Assembly: GCA_009838515.1 (NCBI GenBank)
Contig: VXRL01000094.1
Location: 1-64,000 of the forward strand
Direction of reading: 5' to 3'
Source of the DNA: Terriglobia bacterium
Lineage (GTDB): Bacteria > Acidobacteriota > Terriglobia > Bryobacterales > UBA6623
Length of the DNA: 64,000 nt
The translations under genes were made by a program, and so were the position numbers. Shown in pieces: positions 8,403-16,942 of this stretch (within the stretch, counting starts at the first letter, position 1; each line of letters opens with the position of its first letter). The notes under the pieces are model-generated. The model made no database searches. It saw nothing but the letters and a program-made list of their open reading frames with translations, and was not told where the DNA came from.

Positions 8403-9632
8403 GTGCTGACAGTCGCCGTCATTGGAACTCTTGACACCAAGGGTGCGGAAGTCGCGTTCCTCGCCGAGCAGATCCGTGCTCGCGGATGCGACACCCTGAT
8501 GATCGATACGGGGATATTCGAGCCGCAGGCGATCGAACCGGATATTGCGCGCGAGACTGTGGCTCGCGCAGCTGGCGAGCGAACCGAGGCGCTAGCTGGA
8601 TCAGGAGATCGTGGCCGGGCAGTGGCGGCAATGACCCGAGGAGTCGAGAAGATCGTTCCGGATCTCTACGAGGAAGATCGCATACACGCCGTGATCGGCA
8701 TCGGCGGTAGCGCGGGAACGACGATCGCGACAGCCGCGATGAGGGCCCTGCCCATGGGCGTGCCCAAGGTGATGATCTCCACGCTCGCTGGAGGAGACGT
8801 CGCGGCATTCGTAGGCTCGAAGGACATCACCATGATCCCGTCCATCGTGGACATCAGCGGCTTGAACCGGATCAGTCGGCAAGTGATCGCCCAAGCGGCC
8901 GCGGCAGTGGTCGCCATGGCCCAAGCGGACGTCCCGGCGAGCGAGGACAGGCCGCTGATCGCGGCTTCGATGTTTGGCAACACCACGCAGTGTGTCGAAG
9001 CGGCCAGAGCAGTCCTGCAGTCGTCCGGGTTTGAAGTCCTGGTCTTCCACGCAACCGGCACCGGAGGCCGGACGATGGAGAGCCTGGTCTCGTCCGGCTT
9101 TTTCACGGCGGTGCTGGATGTGACGACGACGGAACTGGCTGATGACCTCGCCGGGGGAGTGCTGAGCGCCGGCCCAACGCGTCTGCAAGCCGCTGCCCGA
9201 GCCGGGCTTCCCGCGGTGGTCGCGCCAGGCTGCCTGGACATGGTGAATTTCTGGGCTCCCGAGTCAATCCCCGAGCGATATCGCAAGCGCCGGTTCTACC
9301 GTCACAATCCCAATGTGACCCTGATGCGAACAACACCCGAGGAGAACCGGGAACTCGGACGCCGGCTGGCGGAAAAGCTGAATGCCTCGGAGGGGCCAGT
9401 GGCGGTCTATCTGCCACTACGGGGCATCTCAGTCATCTCCGCGCCGGGACAGCCCTTCCATTGGCCCGAGGCGGACCAAGCGCTGTTCCAAGCGATTAAG
9501 GCGGATCTCCGCCCGGAGATCCCGGTATTCGAGCTGGATGCCAACATCAACGACCAGCAGTTTGCCGACGCGGTGGCCACGGGCCTCCTTCGGCTCCTCG
9601 GGCAGCCGGTTGGCACGGAAATCGCACGATAG
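8403..9632 (+). CDS. Tm-1-like ATP-binding domain protein (UPF0261)
   Basis: The 409-residue protein from a GTG start (AAGG just upstream) begins LTVAVIGTLDTKGAEVAFLAEQI. It contains the UPF0261 glycine-rich stretch VIGIGGSAGTTIATAAMRALP, followed by STLAGGDVAAFVGSKDI and SMFGNTTQCVEAA. This corresponds to the N-terminal domain of the tomato Tm-1 protein, which binds ATP and, in the plant, a viral replicase. The bacterial role is unknown. Six bases downstream begins the gene for the TIM-barrel half of Tm-1-like proteins, so the two genes together represent a split version of the plant protein. The proximity of dehydratases and a racemase suggests a role in small-acid metabolism, but this is inference. 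Confidence 0.9.
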   Translation: MLTVAVIGTLDTKGAEVAFLAEQIRARGCDTLMIDTGIFEPQAIEPDIARETVARAAGERTEALAGSGDRGRAVAAMTRGVEKIVPDLYEEDRIHAVIGIGGSAGTTIATAAMRALPMGVPKVMISTLAGGDVAAFVGSKDITMIPSIVDISGLNRISRQVIAQAAAAVVAMAQADVPASEDRPLIAASMFGNTTQCVEAARAVLQSSGFEVLVFHATGTGGRTMESLVSSGFFTAVLDVTTTELADDLAGGVLSAGPTRLQAAARAGLPAVVAPGCLDMVNFWAPESIPERYRKRRFYRHNPNVTLMRTTPEENRELGRRLAEKLNASEGPVAVYLPLRGISVISAPGQPFHWPEADQALFQAIKADLRPEIPVFELDANINDQQFADAVATGLLRLLGQPVGTEIAR

Positions 9633-9638
9633 GATTCA

Positions 9639-10514
9639 ATGGCCATCGAGGGTAAGAACATGAGTCACAGCTCGCCGCCGACTGGAATTCCGAGGGATGT
9701 CATTCTCTCGCGACTCAGGGATCAGGTGGCTCGCGGAGTCCCGATCATCGGCGCAGGGGCCGGGACCGGGATTTCGGCCAAGTGTGCCCAGTCGGGCGGT
9801 GCGGATCTGATCGTGATCTACAACTCTGGCCGCTTCCGCATGGCCGGGCACGGATCCTTGTCCGGACTCATGCCGTATGGCGACGCCAACCGGATTGTCG
9901 TCGAGATGGCCTGTGAAGTCCTTCCGGTTGCCCGGGATGTGCCGGTCCTTGCCGGCGTCTGCGGCACCGATCCATTCCGCTTGATGCATGTGTTCCTGCG
10001 GGAAATCAAGGCGATTGGATTCAGCGGGGTGCAAAACTTTCCAACCGTGGGGCTGATCGACGGGCTATTCCGGCAAAACTTGGAGGAGACGGGGATGAGC
10101 TTCTCGAAGGAAGTGGACATGATCGGCATCGCTCGCGAACTGGACCTGCTCACCACCCCTTACGTTTTCAGCCCGGAGGAAGCTGTCGAGATGGCGGCGG
10201 CGGGTGCCGACGTCTTGGTTGCGCACATGGGACTTACCACGAAGGGATCCATTGGTGCGCGAACGGCGAAGACGCTCGACGAAGCCGTTGCGGAGGTCCA
10301 GGCTATCCATGATGCGGCCAAGATGGAACGCGACGACATCTTGGTGATTTGTCACGGCGGGCCGCTCAGCGAGCCAGGCGACGTGCGTCACGTCTTAGGG
10401 CATACGGAGGGGATTGTGGGATTTTTCGGCGCCAGCAGCGTCGAGCGCCTCCCTACCGAGCGGGCAATCACCGCGCAGGTGACGGCTTTCAAAGAGATCG
10501 AATTACGGCAGTGA
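9639..10514 (+). CDS. PEP-hydrolase-like TIM-barrel protein
   Basis: This 291-residue protein begins 6 bases after the UPF0261 stop, with AGGA upstream of the ATG at 9639. A second ATG at 9660 also has a good site (GAGGG). Recognisable segments are [65 protein letters not shown] and [16 protein letters not shown]. They match the PEP_hydrolase/TIM-barrel family, homologous to the C-terminal domain of plant Tm-1 and related to the PEP-mutase/isocitrate-lyase barrel group. The enzymatic reaction has not been settled for this family. The tight spacing indicates co-transcription and probable physical interaction with the preceding protein. Confidence 0.9.
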   Translation: MAIEGKNMSHSSPPTGIPRDVILSRLRDQVARGVPIIGAGAGTGISAKCAQSGGADLIVIYNSGRFRMAGHGSLSGLMPYGDANRIVVEMACEVLPVARDVPVLAGVCGTDPFRLMHVFLREIKAIGFSGVQNFPTVGLIDGLFRQNLEETGMSFSKEVDMIGIARELDLLTTPYVFSPEEAVEMAAAGADVLVAHMGLTTKGSIGARTAKTLDEAVAEVQAIHDAAKMERDDILVICHGGPLSEPGDVRHVLGHTEGIVGFFGASSVERLPTERAITAQVTAFKEIELRQ

Positions 10515-10552
10515 CCTGGGGCTGGACGTTCCCGCACGCCGCGCGGAATGGC

Positions 10553-10951
10553 CTAACGAATGGATATCCAGGGCTCCTCCTCTGCTACGTCCACAAGCTC
10601 GTATCCGTCCTGCCCTATCGAGGGACCTAGGATGGCCAAGATCTTGGCAGCCCGGTTGCTCTCATTGAACGAGGCATGTACTTCGTTCTTGCTGATGAAT
10701 GCTGAGTCGCCTGCTCCCAGAGTGCGCTTCTCCGTACCAACCCACTGCTCGATTTCTCCTTCCACCACATAGATGACTTCCTCTTGATTGGGGTGCTTGT
10801 GGAAGTTGTGTCCGCTGTCTGGATCGAATCTCACTTCAACTACCACTAGGTTTTCTGTGCCGGTAGAGTCCGGATTGCTGAACCAAGCTAGCGTGCCCCA
10901 CGGCACCTGCTCGTATCGAGCTTCGCTGGAATCCGTGAATGTCCTCATCAT
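10553..10951 (-). CDS. Cupin-domain protein
   Basis: The real start is the ATG at 10951, preceded by CGAGGAGTG, giving 132 residues. The longer track ORF is shadow sequence upstream. The fold is a single cupin: metal motif 1 is HNFHKHPNQEEVIYVVEGEIE and motif 2 is GDSAFISKNEVHASFNES. The histidines and glutamate that usually hold the metal are visible, though motif 2 keeps a single His. Small cupins of this type are often sugar isomerases, sensors or lyase helpers, and the substrate cannot be inferred. It converges with the Tm-1-like pair and lies 110 bases downstream of the larA-like gene on the same strand, so it may share its transcript. Confidence 0.85.
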   Translation of the reverse strand: MMRTFTDSSEARYEQVPWGTLAWFSNPDSTGTENLVVVEVRFDPDSGHNFHKHPNQEEVIYVVEGEIEQWVGTEKRTLGAGDSAFISKNEVHASFNESNRAAKILAILGPSIGQDGYELVDVAEEEPWISIR

Positions 10952-11061
10952 CACTCCTCGCCCAGATGGGCCTTGTCGGCGGTTCGGCGGCCTACGCTTC
11001 GTGGACTCGGCCCTGCGTCGCGATTTCGGCTGTGCTGCAGCCGTTGCGCCAGAGGCTCTCG

Positions 11062-12333
11062 CTAGTGCTGCAGCTGCGAAAACACGTACGGGCCTTCGGG
11101 GATCACTACGACTCGCGCTCCGTCTTGCAGCCGCCCCGTGAGGCCGTCCACTGCCGCCTGCGCATCCGTGTGGCTGGGACCCCACAGTTTGGACCGGTCC
11201 GCCTCGGAGAGTCCCGGCACACAGAAAGAGAGCTGCGCCCGCTGCGCGACCATGGCGAGCTTTTCCGCTTGCCATTGGTCGACGCGCACGGCCCGCTCGG
11301 ACAGCACGTCAAGCAATTCCGAGAAGTCATCGGATTCGCGCACCAGCTGGCTGAACTCAGGCCCGCCCAAGCCCTCGTTGCAGGCGGCCGCCAGAAGGAT
11401 CTCGCCGCCCTCTCGCACGATGTGTGCCGCAGCGGTCAGGCCCTTGACGGCTTGGTAAAACGTGAGGTCAAGCGGATATCCTCCCGATGTTGTGATTACG
11501 GCATCGGCCGGCCGGTCAAGCGTTGCCAGCGTTGACTGCCGCACGAACTCTACGCCCTGCGCGTGAGCAGAAACCGGATCGCCCGCAAATACGGCCGCGA
11601 TCGCCCGAGTGTCGGTCAACGCCACATCGACCATGAAGTCGTGACCGGCCATGGCTGCGATCTCAAGCAGCTCGCGGTGAAGCGGATTGTCGGGAAATGA
11701 CCCCTCCGTTGCCTTCGGATCTCGCATGTAGAGCGGGCTGTGCAGGCGCTTGATCGTCCTCTCGCCCGCCAGTCCTATGCCGATCAACTTGCGCCCGCCC
11801 GAGAATCCGGCCATCAAGTGGGGCTCGATGAACCCGAGCGTGATGTGCAAGTCTGCTTCGACGAAACGCTCGTCGACGAATGCCTGCGTCCCGCCAGCAG
11901 TCTCTCCCAGAAACACCTGCTCTTCGATTTCGCGCGCTCGGTGAGAGTGCACGGGATGGTGTTTCAGGATGGTTTCCCCGACGATCTCCTCCAGTTCCTC
12001 GGCAGTTGCCTCGCGATGCAGGCCGGTTGCGATCATGATCGTGATCGCGCTTGGCGAGATGCCGCCGGCCTGCAGTGCACCGATCACGTGCGGCAGCACG
12101 GTCTTGTTGGGTGCCGGCCGGGTGATGTCGCAAACCGCGATCGCAGCACTCTTCTTTCCGCGCGCGAGATCTTCGAGACTCGGGCAGCCAATCGGGCTCG
12201 CGATGGCCGCCGCCAGTGCCGCGTCCTCGTCTGCCAGACCGGTTGCGAAGCGCGGTCGAAGCACTTGAGTGTCAAGCTCGTCGGGAATATCGACGGTAGT
12301 TCCTTCGCGGTCGAACGCCAGTGTTACCTGCAT
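11062..12333 (-). CDS. larA: LarA-type nickel-pincer racemase family protein
   Basis: The 423-residue protein carries the LarA signature DITRPAPNK (about residues 69-77), followed by TGLHREATAEE with the first catalytic histidine, HPVHSHRA, and SGGRKLI with the lysine that in lactate racemase binds the nickel-pincer cofactor. LarA enzymes interconvert stereoisomers of 2-hydroxy acids such as lactate, malate or sugar acids. The symbol denotes the family, not a proven lactate substrate. Cofactor-making genes larB, larC and larE are not in this window. The position beside acid-sugar dehydratases and a symporter suggests that the real substrate may be a hydroxy acid produced there. It is divergent from the symporter gene. 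Confidence 0.85.
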   Translation of the reverse strand: MQVTLAFDREGTTVDIPDELDTQVLRPRFATGLADEDAALAAAIASPIGCPSLEDLARGKKSAAIAVCDITRPAPNKTVLPHVIGALQAGGISPSAITIMIATGLHREATAEELEEIVGETILKHHPVHSHRAREIEEQVFLGETAGGTQAFVDERFVEADLHITLGFIEPHLMAGFSGGRKLIGIGLAGERTIKRLHSPLYMRDPKATEGSFPDNPLHRELLEIAAMAGHDFMVDVALTDTRAIAAVFAGDPVSAHAQGVEFVRQSTLATLDRPADAVITTSGGYPLDLTFYQAVKGLTAAAHIVREGGEILLAAACNEGLGGPEFSQLVRESDDFSELLDVLSERAVRVDQWQAEKLAMVAQRAQLSFCVPGLSEADRSKLWGPSHTDAQAAVDGLTGRLQDGARVVVIPEGPYVFSQLQH

Positions 12334-12395
12334 TGCGTGTGCTCCAGTGGATTGCCGAGCGAAGCGCGTCTGGCGATGGTCCTTTACAATTCTCC

Positions 12396-12401
12396 TATAA
12401 T
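12396..12401 (+). promoter_or_regulatory. Candidate -10 box for symporter gene
   Basis: A perfect TATAAT lies 18 bases before the ATG chosen for the symporter. No good -35 sits at the expected distance, and the leader would be only about 12 bases with no ribosome site. This would imply a near-leaderless transcript. Confidence 0.3.
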
Positions 12402-12419
12402 TGGTCGAGCGGCCAATTT

Positions 12420-13760
12420 ATGGACTGGCTTCTAGATCTCAATAGTAGCGTGAATTCCATCGTCTGGGGGCCACCCATGATGATCGCCCTGATCGGGACG
12501 GGCATCATCTTCACATTCGCCACCAGAGGGGTTCAGTTTCGGCGGTTCGGTTTCGCTGCCAAGCAAGTGCTCGGCCGCCATGGGGAGGCTGCGGGAGAGG
12601 GCACCGTGCGGCCCTTTCAGGCCTTGGCGACATCGCTGTCGGCGACCGTGGGAGTTGGCAATATCGCGGGCGTCTCGATCGCCATCGCCAGCGGCGGCCC
12701 GGGCGCTGTCTTCTGGATGTTCTTCACCGGGCTGGTTGGCATGGCGACCAAGTTTGCCGAGATCGCCATCGCGCTCGAGTACCGGGAAAAGGACTCTGCG
12801 GGAATCATGCGCGGCGGCGCCATGTACGTGCTGAAGAAGCGCTTCAACCTAGCGTGGCTTGGAGTGCTCTTTGCGGCCTTCTGCGCAATGGCCTCGTTCG
12901 GCATCGGCAACATGACCCAGGCCAACACGATCGCCACAGCCATGCGAGCGACCTATGGCATCCCGGACTGGATCACTGGATTGGTATTGGCGGCATTGAC
13001 CGGGCTGGTGGTCTTGGGCGGAATCCGGCGCATTGCCGAAGTCGCCTCCGTGCTCGTGCCGGTGATGTGCGTTCTCTATGTGACGGCTGCCTCGTTTGTC
13101 CTGCTGTCGAATTGGAGTGCGCTGCCAGGAGTGTTCGAACTCATTGTCAGCTCTGCCTTTACGGGGCAGGCCGCCTTGGGAGGGTTTGCCGGGGCAACCG
13201 TCCGCAGCGCCATGCAGTCGGGGATCGCGAGGGGCCTGTTTTCCAACGAGGCCGGCTTGGGGAGCGCTCCCATGGTGCATGCAACTGCCGTCACCGACCA
13301 TCCGGTCAGGCAGGCAACCTACGGGATTTTCGGCGTGTTCGTCGACACGCTGCTGGTCTGCACGCTGACGGCGGCGACGGTGTTGTCCACCGGCGTGTGG
13401 TCGTCGGGGCTCACGGGCGTGGAAATGACCAGCCAGGCGTTCAGCCTCGGGCTGCCAGGGGACTGGGGCGGCCAGTTCATCACGCTCGCGCTCGCTCCGT
13501 TCGGCTTCTCAACAACCATCGGCTGGGCCTTTTACGGAGAGACGGGCTTCGCTTTCTTGTTCGGCGAGCGAACGAAGCTGCCGTACCGCTGGGCCTGGGT
13601 AGCGGCGGTCTATGTCGGAGCGGTCGGAGGACTTGAGGTGATCTGGAAGATCTCCGACACGCTCAACGCCCTGATGGCTGTGCCCAACCTGATCGCTGTG
13701 CTGGGGTCGGTAGGACTTCTGCGACAGAGGATGCGCGAGTTCTTCGCAGCGCACGGATAG
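12420..13760 (+). CDS. AGCS-family sodium:amino-acid symporter
   Basis: The ATG at 12420 gives 446 residues. The longer ORF from 12321 would overlap the larA-like start and adds a non-conserved leader. The protein is a polytopic inner-membrane transporter with about ten hydrophobic helices. It carries family segments ATSLSATVGVGNIAGVSIAI, GPGAVFWMFFTGLVGMATKF, GIARGLFSNEAGLGSAPMVHA and PFGFSTTIGWAFYGE. These place it in the alanine/glycine:cation symporter family, which takes up small amino acids with sodium. The length is normal for the family. In context it could feed the adjacent racemase or dehydratase block, but no direct link is visible. Confidence 0.93.
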   Translation: MDWLLDLNSSVNSIVWGPPMMIALIGTGIIFTFATRGVQFRRFGFAAKQVLGRHGEAAGEGTVRPFQALATSLSATVGVGNIAGVSIAIASGGPGAVFWMFFTGLVGMATKFAEIAIALEYREKDSAGIMRGGAMYVLKKRFNLAWLGVLFAAFCAMASFGIGNMTQANTIATAMRATYGIPDWITGLVLAALTGLVVLGGIRRIAEVASVLVPVMCVLYVTAASFVLLSNWSALPGVFELIVSSAFTGQAALGGFAGATVRSAMQSGIARGLFSNEAGLGSAPMVHATAVTDHPVRQATYGIFGVFVDTLLVCTLTAATVLSTGVWSSGLTGVEMTSQAFSLGLPGDWGGQFITLALAPFGFSTTIGWAFYGETGFAFLFGERTKLPYRWAWVAAVYVGAVGGLEVIWKISDTLNALMAVPNLIAVLGSVGLLRQRMREFFAAHG

Positions 13761-14087
13761 CTCTGCCTGAAAGCCGCCGGCGGCATGGCAGCTCGCGACA
13801 ACGGCGGCATGCGGGCTCGAACGATGAGGCCTTGTGGTAGCCGGACTCGATTGGACCGCCAAATCCACCGATTCAGGGACCAACCCAGATTCCGAGAGAA
13901 CTGCGGAACTGGTGAAAACTTGGCCTGTGGAACTGATTTTCTACACAATTCCTAAATTTCATAGAAAAAATTCCAACTCTCATACTTCAAACGTGGTACG
14001 GTTCGCCGGGGCGCGCAGTTCCCGCGGCAACTCGTTATCGGGAAGATGGCGCGTCTTGGGAATCAAGTCTAAATACCGGAGGACGAA
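13761..14087. other. Intergenic region with AT-rich promoter-like patch
   Basis: These 327 bases hold no gene. The stretch around 13935-14000 is strikingly AT-rich for this genome (TTTCTACACAATTCC and following bases) and is the likely promoter zone for the small membrane protein. No clear -35/-10 pair at canonical spacing could be fixed. Confidence 0.4.
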
Positions 14088-14414
14088 ATGCTAAACAGAA
14101 TTCTCATCGGTCTCGGCGCGGTCATTGCGCTGGTGGTGGGCTTCGCGCCCGACGTGATCCCGGCGAACATCGCTATGCTCATACTGGTTCTCGGAGGCAT
14201 CGTTTACGCTGCGATTGCGGTCGATGCCGAGGACTCGAACGCATACTTGATCGTCACTATTGCGGTCGGAGCTGCAGCGGGTGCGGATGCGCTCAGCAGC
14301 ATTCCCGCAATCGGCGCGCAGCTGGATGGTGCCATGGGTGCCATCGGCACGTCGCTGAACGGTGGCGTCGCGACGGTCCTTGCTGTGAGGATCGTCAACC
14401 GCCTCAAAGGCTGA
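14088..14414 (+). CDS. Small conserved-looking membrane protein
   Basis: This 108-residue protein is preceded by a strong ribosome site (CCGGAGGACGAA then ATG). It is nearly all hydrophobic, with helices at about 5-23, 27-45, 52-68 and perhaps 84-103, separated by short polar turns such as AVDAEDSNAY. The start MLNRILIGLGAVIALVVGF lacks a cleavage site, so it should stay in the inner membrane. I do not recognise a named family. The codon use and strong ribosome site argue for a real, well-translated gene. It is isolated, with 327 bases upstream and over 600 downstream free of genes. Confidence 0.75.
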   Translation: MLNRILIGLGAVIALVVGFAPDVIPANIAMLILVLGGIVYAAIAVDAEDSNAYLIVTIAVGAAAGADALSSIPAIGAQLDGAMGAIGTSLNGGVATVLAVRIVNRLKG

Positions 14415-15066
14415 CACGAATCTGGTCGACATCACGGGTTTTCGCGCCCGGCTCCCGTGAAGTGCTGGGGCGCCTCTGCGCTCCAAGGCTGACTCGGTAG
14501 TCGGCTTCGGACGCGAGCGTAGCGCCTCCGTTCGGGAAGCGTGGCGTACCGTGCGCTTCGTGCGGTACCGTCGCGACCTGCAATCCCTCGACTCTAGCGG
14601 CAGCAGTCTGCCGCCTTCAGGGGCAACGGAGTGTCGCAAGCTGCAGCGCGAACCTGGATCGACCAGTGACACAGCAGCTGGTGGCAACGAGCCAGTAGCG
14701 GGCCAGCGCCTAGGGCAGAATCCCCTAGGCCAGCAGATTGGCTGGCCCGCTCAAGCCAGGTACAGGCAAGGACTGTAGTTCGCGTGGTCCTGCAGTGCCT
14801 TGAGAGCACTGCGGGGCACCGCCGCAGCGCATGAATTTGCGTCGGTTCCACCGCCGCACGGCCGGTTGTCGGGAGGCGTTCCGACTTGAGCCGAACGGCG
14901 GGCACCGGCACAGCCGAGGAAACCGAGGGATCGAGGTGCCGCGGCGGACTCGAGGGCACGGTGGTGAGCGGCCTAGTTCTACCCCCGCCCCACGTGCGTC
15001 GCGACATGAACGCTAGGTGTGGCCCGTCGCTAGCCGCGCACCCATTCCAACTACAATCAAGAGCTT
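14415..15066. other. 650-base intergenic region
   Basis: No convincing gene is present, and the reported ORFs are short and differ in frame. It contains an inverted repeat just after the preceding stop (CACGGG at 14434 with CCCGTG at 14455), which may end transcription, and the nested hairpin described next. The function of the rest is unknown. It could host a small RNA. Confidence 0.4.
14697..14751. repeat. Nested inverted repeat (long hairpin)
   Basis: An exact 11-base outer arm AGCGGGCCAGC pairs with GCTGGCCCGCT. Inside it, GCCTAGGG pairs with CCCTAGGC. A second GGCCAGC at 14728-14734 can compete for the same GCTGGCC arm, so two exclusive folds are possible. No U-tract follows, so this is not a standard intrinsic terminator. 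Confidence 0.7.
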
Positions 15067-15795
15067 GTGCGAGGCGTAGTCTTGGCCGGTGGCTTGGGAA
15101 GCCGCCTCGACCCGATCACTCGGATCATCAACAAACACCTGCTGCCTGTCTATGACAAGCCGATGATTTACTACCCGATCCAGGCGCTTGTCAACGCGGG
15201 AATCGAAGACATCATGATCGTCACCGGCGGCCGCAACGCCGGGGACTTCTTGCGCCTGCTCGGCAACGGGCGCGAGTTCGGGCTCAAGCACCTCGACTAC
15301 ACCTATCAGGAGGGCGAGGGAGGGATCGCCGAGGCGTTGGATCTCGCTCGCCACTTTTCAGAAGGCGAGCATCTCTGCGTGATGCTCGGCGACAACATCA
15401 TCGAGCGCAATGTGGTCGCTGCCGTCAACGCCTTCCGTGAGCAGCAACGGGGCGCGCGGATTCTGCTCAAGGAGGTTCCTGACGCTGGCCGCTACGGCGT
15501 GCCGCGCTTCGAGTCCGGCCGCATCGTCGCAATCGAGGAGAAGCCCGAACGGCCCCCGTCGAGCTATGCCGTGACGGGCATTTACCTGTTTGACGGGACG
15601 GTCTTCGACCGGATCGCCAAGCTCGAGCGATCAGCTCGTGGCGAGCTCGAGATCACTGACGTCAACAACAGCTACATCGCCGACGGCTCGATGCAGTGGG
15701 AGGAGCTTGAAGGCTGGTGGACCGATGCCGGCACCGTGGATGGGCTGCTACGCGCTTCGCAGCTCGTCGCGAAGACGGGTGCCAACCACCTGTAG
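15067..15795 (+). CDS. RmlA-like sugar-1-phosphate nucleotidyltransferase
   Basis: The 242-residue product from a GTG start has the nucleotidyltransferase signature VLAGGLGSRLDPITRIINKHLLPVYDKPMIYYP, then MLGDNIIE (metal-binding Asp), the sugar-binding segment GRYGVPRFE, IEEKPERPPSSYAVTGIYLF and GWWTDAGT. These match the short (about 240 residue) sub-type of glucose-1-phosphate thymidylyltransferases, which lacks the C-terminal extension of RmlA proper. The enzyme makes an NDP-sugar, probably for surface polysaccharide. No other dTDP-rhamnose or polysaccharide genes are next to it, so the exact nucleotide and sugar are unknown. Tandem direct calling as rmlA/rfbA would be premature. Confidence 0.88.
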   Translation: MRGVVLAGGLGSRLDPITRIINKHLLPVYDKPMIYYPIQALVNAGIEDIMIVTGGRNAGDFLRLLGNGREFGLKHLDYTYQEGEGGIAEALDLARHFSEGEHLCVMLGDNIIERNVVAAVNAFREQQRGARILLKEVPDAGRYGVPRFESGRIVAIEEKPERPPSSYAVTGIYLFDGTVFDRIAKLERSARGELEITDVNNSYIADGSMQWEELEGWWTDAGTVDGLLRASQLVAKTGANHL

Positions 15796-15816
15796 CGCGT
15801 TTTCCGCTCGATCGGG

Positions 15817-15937
15817 TCAGAAGTTAATCTGAACCATCTCCTCGCTCGCGGCCTTGAGGTTGCGCATCGCCACTTGAGCCGCGAGTTGCTGTGCCGCGTT
15901 CACAAGCGCGCGCAGCCCGCGCGCGGATCGGCTAGCA
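15817..15937 (-). pseudogene. Partial duplicate of the 3' end of mrp/apbC
   Basis: From about 15818 the sequence repeats the last coding part of the mrp gene at 17355 onward. About 83 of the first 86 bases are identical, covering the C-terminal codons for AAQVAMRNLKAASEEMVQINF and the stop. Identity then drops, with a looser match up to a shared GGCTAGCAC. No reading frame continues into an N-terminal part. It is therefore a fragment, not a gene. It sits immediately beyond the stop of the TlpA-TonB gene, so that gene is bracketed by a direct repeat of the mrp end. Confidence 0.85.
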
Positions 15938-16942
15938 CTACTCCTCGGGATTGTGTGGTCTTACAACCCTATTCACGTCTAAGCGAATGCTTAATCGCAT
16001 TTGCATCGAGATGGGTTTTCCGGCTCTCTTGGCGGGCTCGAACCTCGTGCGCTCGACCGCTTCAACTACACGCTGGTCCGTTTCCATATCCACCCCGCGG
16101 ACGACCTTGACGTCATGCACTGAACCGTCTGCCTCGACACGGGCTTCCACTTCCACAGATACTTCCCCATCGGCATCCATCAACTCCTTCGTCAATCGGG
16201 GAGCGATAAAGTCCAACATCTTCGGAGGGGAGAATTCATCAGCCGCATCCGTTCTCTTCTCAGACTTGATCCCCAGCACGGATTCGATGTGCCTCACAAT
16301 CTGGGACCTAGAGAGCCCTCCGACATGCTTCGTATCGATTGTTCCGTCACGACGCACGAAGTACGTGGTTGGGAACGAGGTGATTCGTCCAAATCCGCGC
16401 TCGACACTCTCGTTGGCTACGAATACCGGGTACGAGAACTGCCGTTCCGCGATGTAGGGCCGCACGACGTCCCAACCTTCTTGATCCAACGATACTGCCA
16501 AGACTGTGAAATCCTTGGACCCGTATTTCTCTTGCATCTCGTCGAAGATCGGCATTTCGTGTCGGCATGGAGCGCACCAAGTGGTCCAGAAGTTGAGCAA
16601 CACTGCCTTGCCGTCCAAGTCGCCGTTGGTCCACACCCTGCCGTTTGCATCGCGGAGGTTGATCGACGGGAGCGGGTCGTTTTCTGAGGGTCCGACAGAA
16701 TCCGCCTCGGCATCGGCAGTTACCGACTCGGACTCTCTAGGTTCATGATCGTATTCGGCGGGCGGCGAAAAAGTCGCGGCGGAATACGCGATCGTTCCGA
16801 TACTGACCGAGAGGCTTGCGACGGCGAAGACCAGCACCAGGATCTTGATCTGCCGGAGTTGCTCGGCCATTTGTGTCGCCGCAGTTACAAGCTTGGCAAT
16901 CTCTCCACTCGGGATTTCAGGTCCATTGCCTTCGAGATTCAT
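15938..16942 (-). CDS. Membrane-anchored TlpA-like thioredoxin fused to a TonB C-terminal domain
   Basis: The ATG at 16942, preceded by GGAGGAAGCCA, gives 334 residues. Residues 32-54 form one membrane helix (KILVLVFAVASLSVSIGTIAY). A linker rich in Glu, Ser and Asp follows, then a TlpA/ResA-type thioredoxin domain (about 92-230) with active site WCAPC at 122-126 and cis-proline segment SFPTTYFVRRDG. The last 85 residues match a TonB-family C-terminal domain (VEVEARVEADGSVHDVKVVRG, VVEAVERTRFEPAKRAGKP). The thioredoxin part should reduce periplasmic disulfides. TonB-type ends normally contact outer-membrane receptors. The combination is unusual and its client is unknown. The gene lies inside the mrp-end direct repeat and may have arrived with it. 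Confidence 0.85.
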   Translation of the reverse strand: MNLEGNGPEIPSGEIAKLVTAATQMAEQLRQIKILVLVFAVASLSVSIGTIAYSAATFSPPAEYDHEPRESESVTADAEADSVGPSENDPLPSINLRDANGRVWTNGDLDGKAVLLNFWTTWCAPCRHEMPIFDEMQEKYGSKDFTVLAVSLDQEGWDVVRPYIAERQFSYPVFVANESVERGFGRITSFPTTYFVRRDGTIDTKHVGGLSRSQIVRHIESVLGIKSEKRTDAADEFSPPKMLDFIAPRLTKELMDADGEVSVEVEARVEADGSVHDVKVVRGVDMETDQRVVEAVERTRFEPAKRAGKPISMQMRLSIRLDVNRVVRPHNPEE

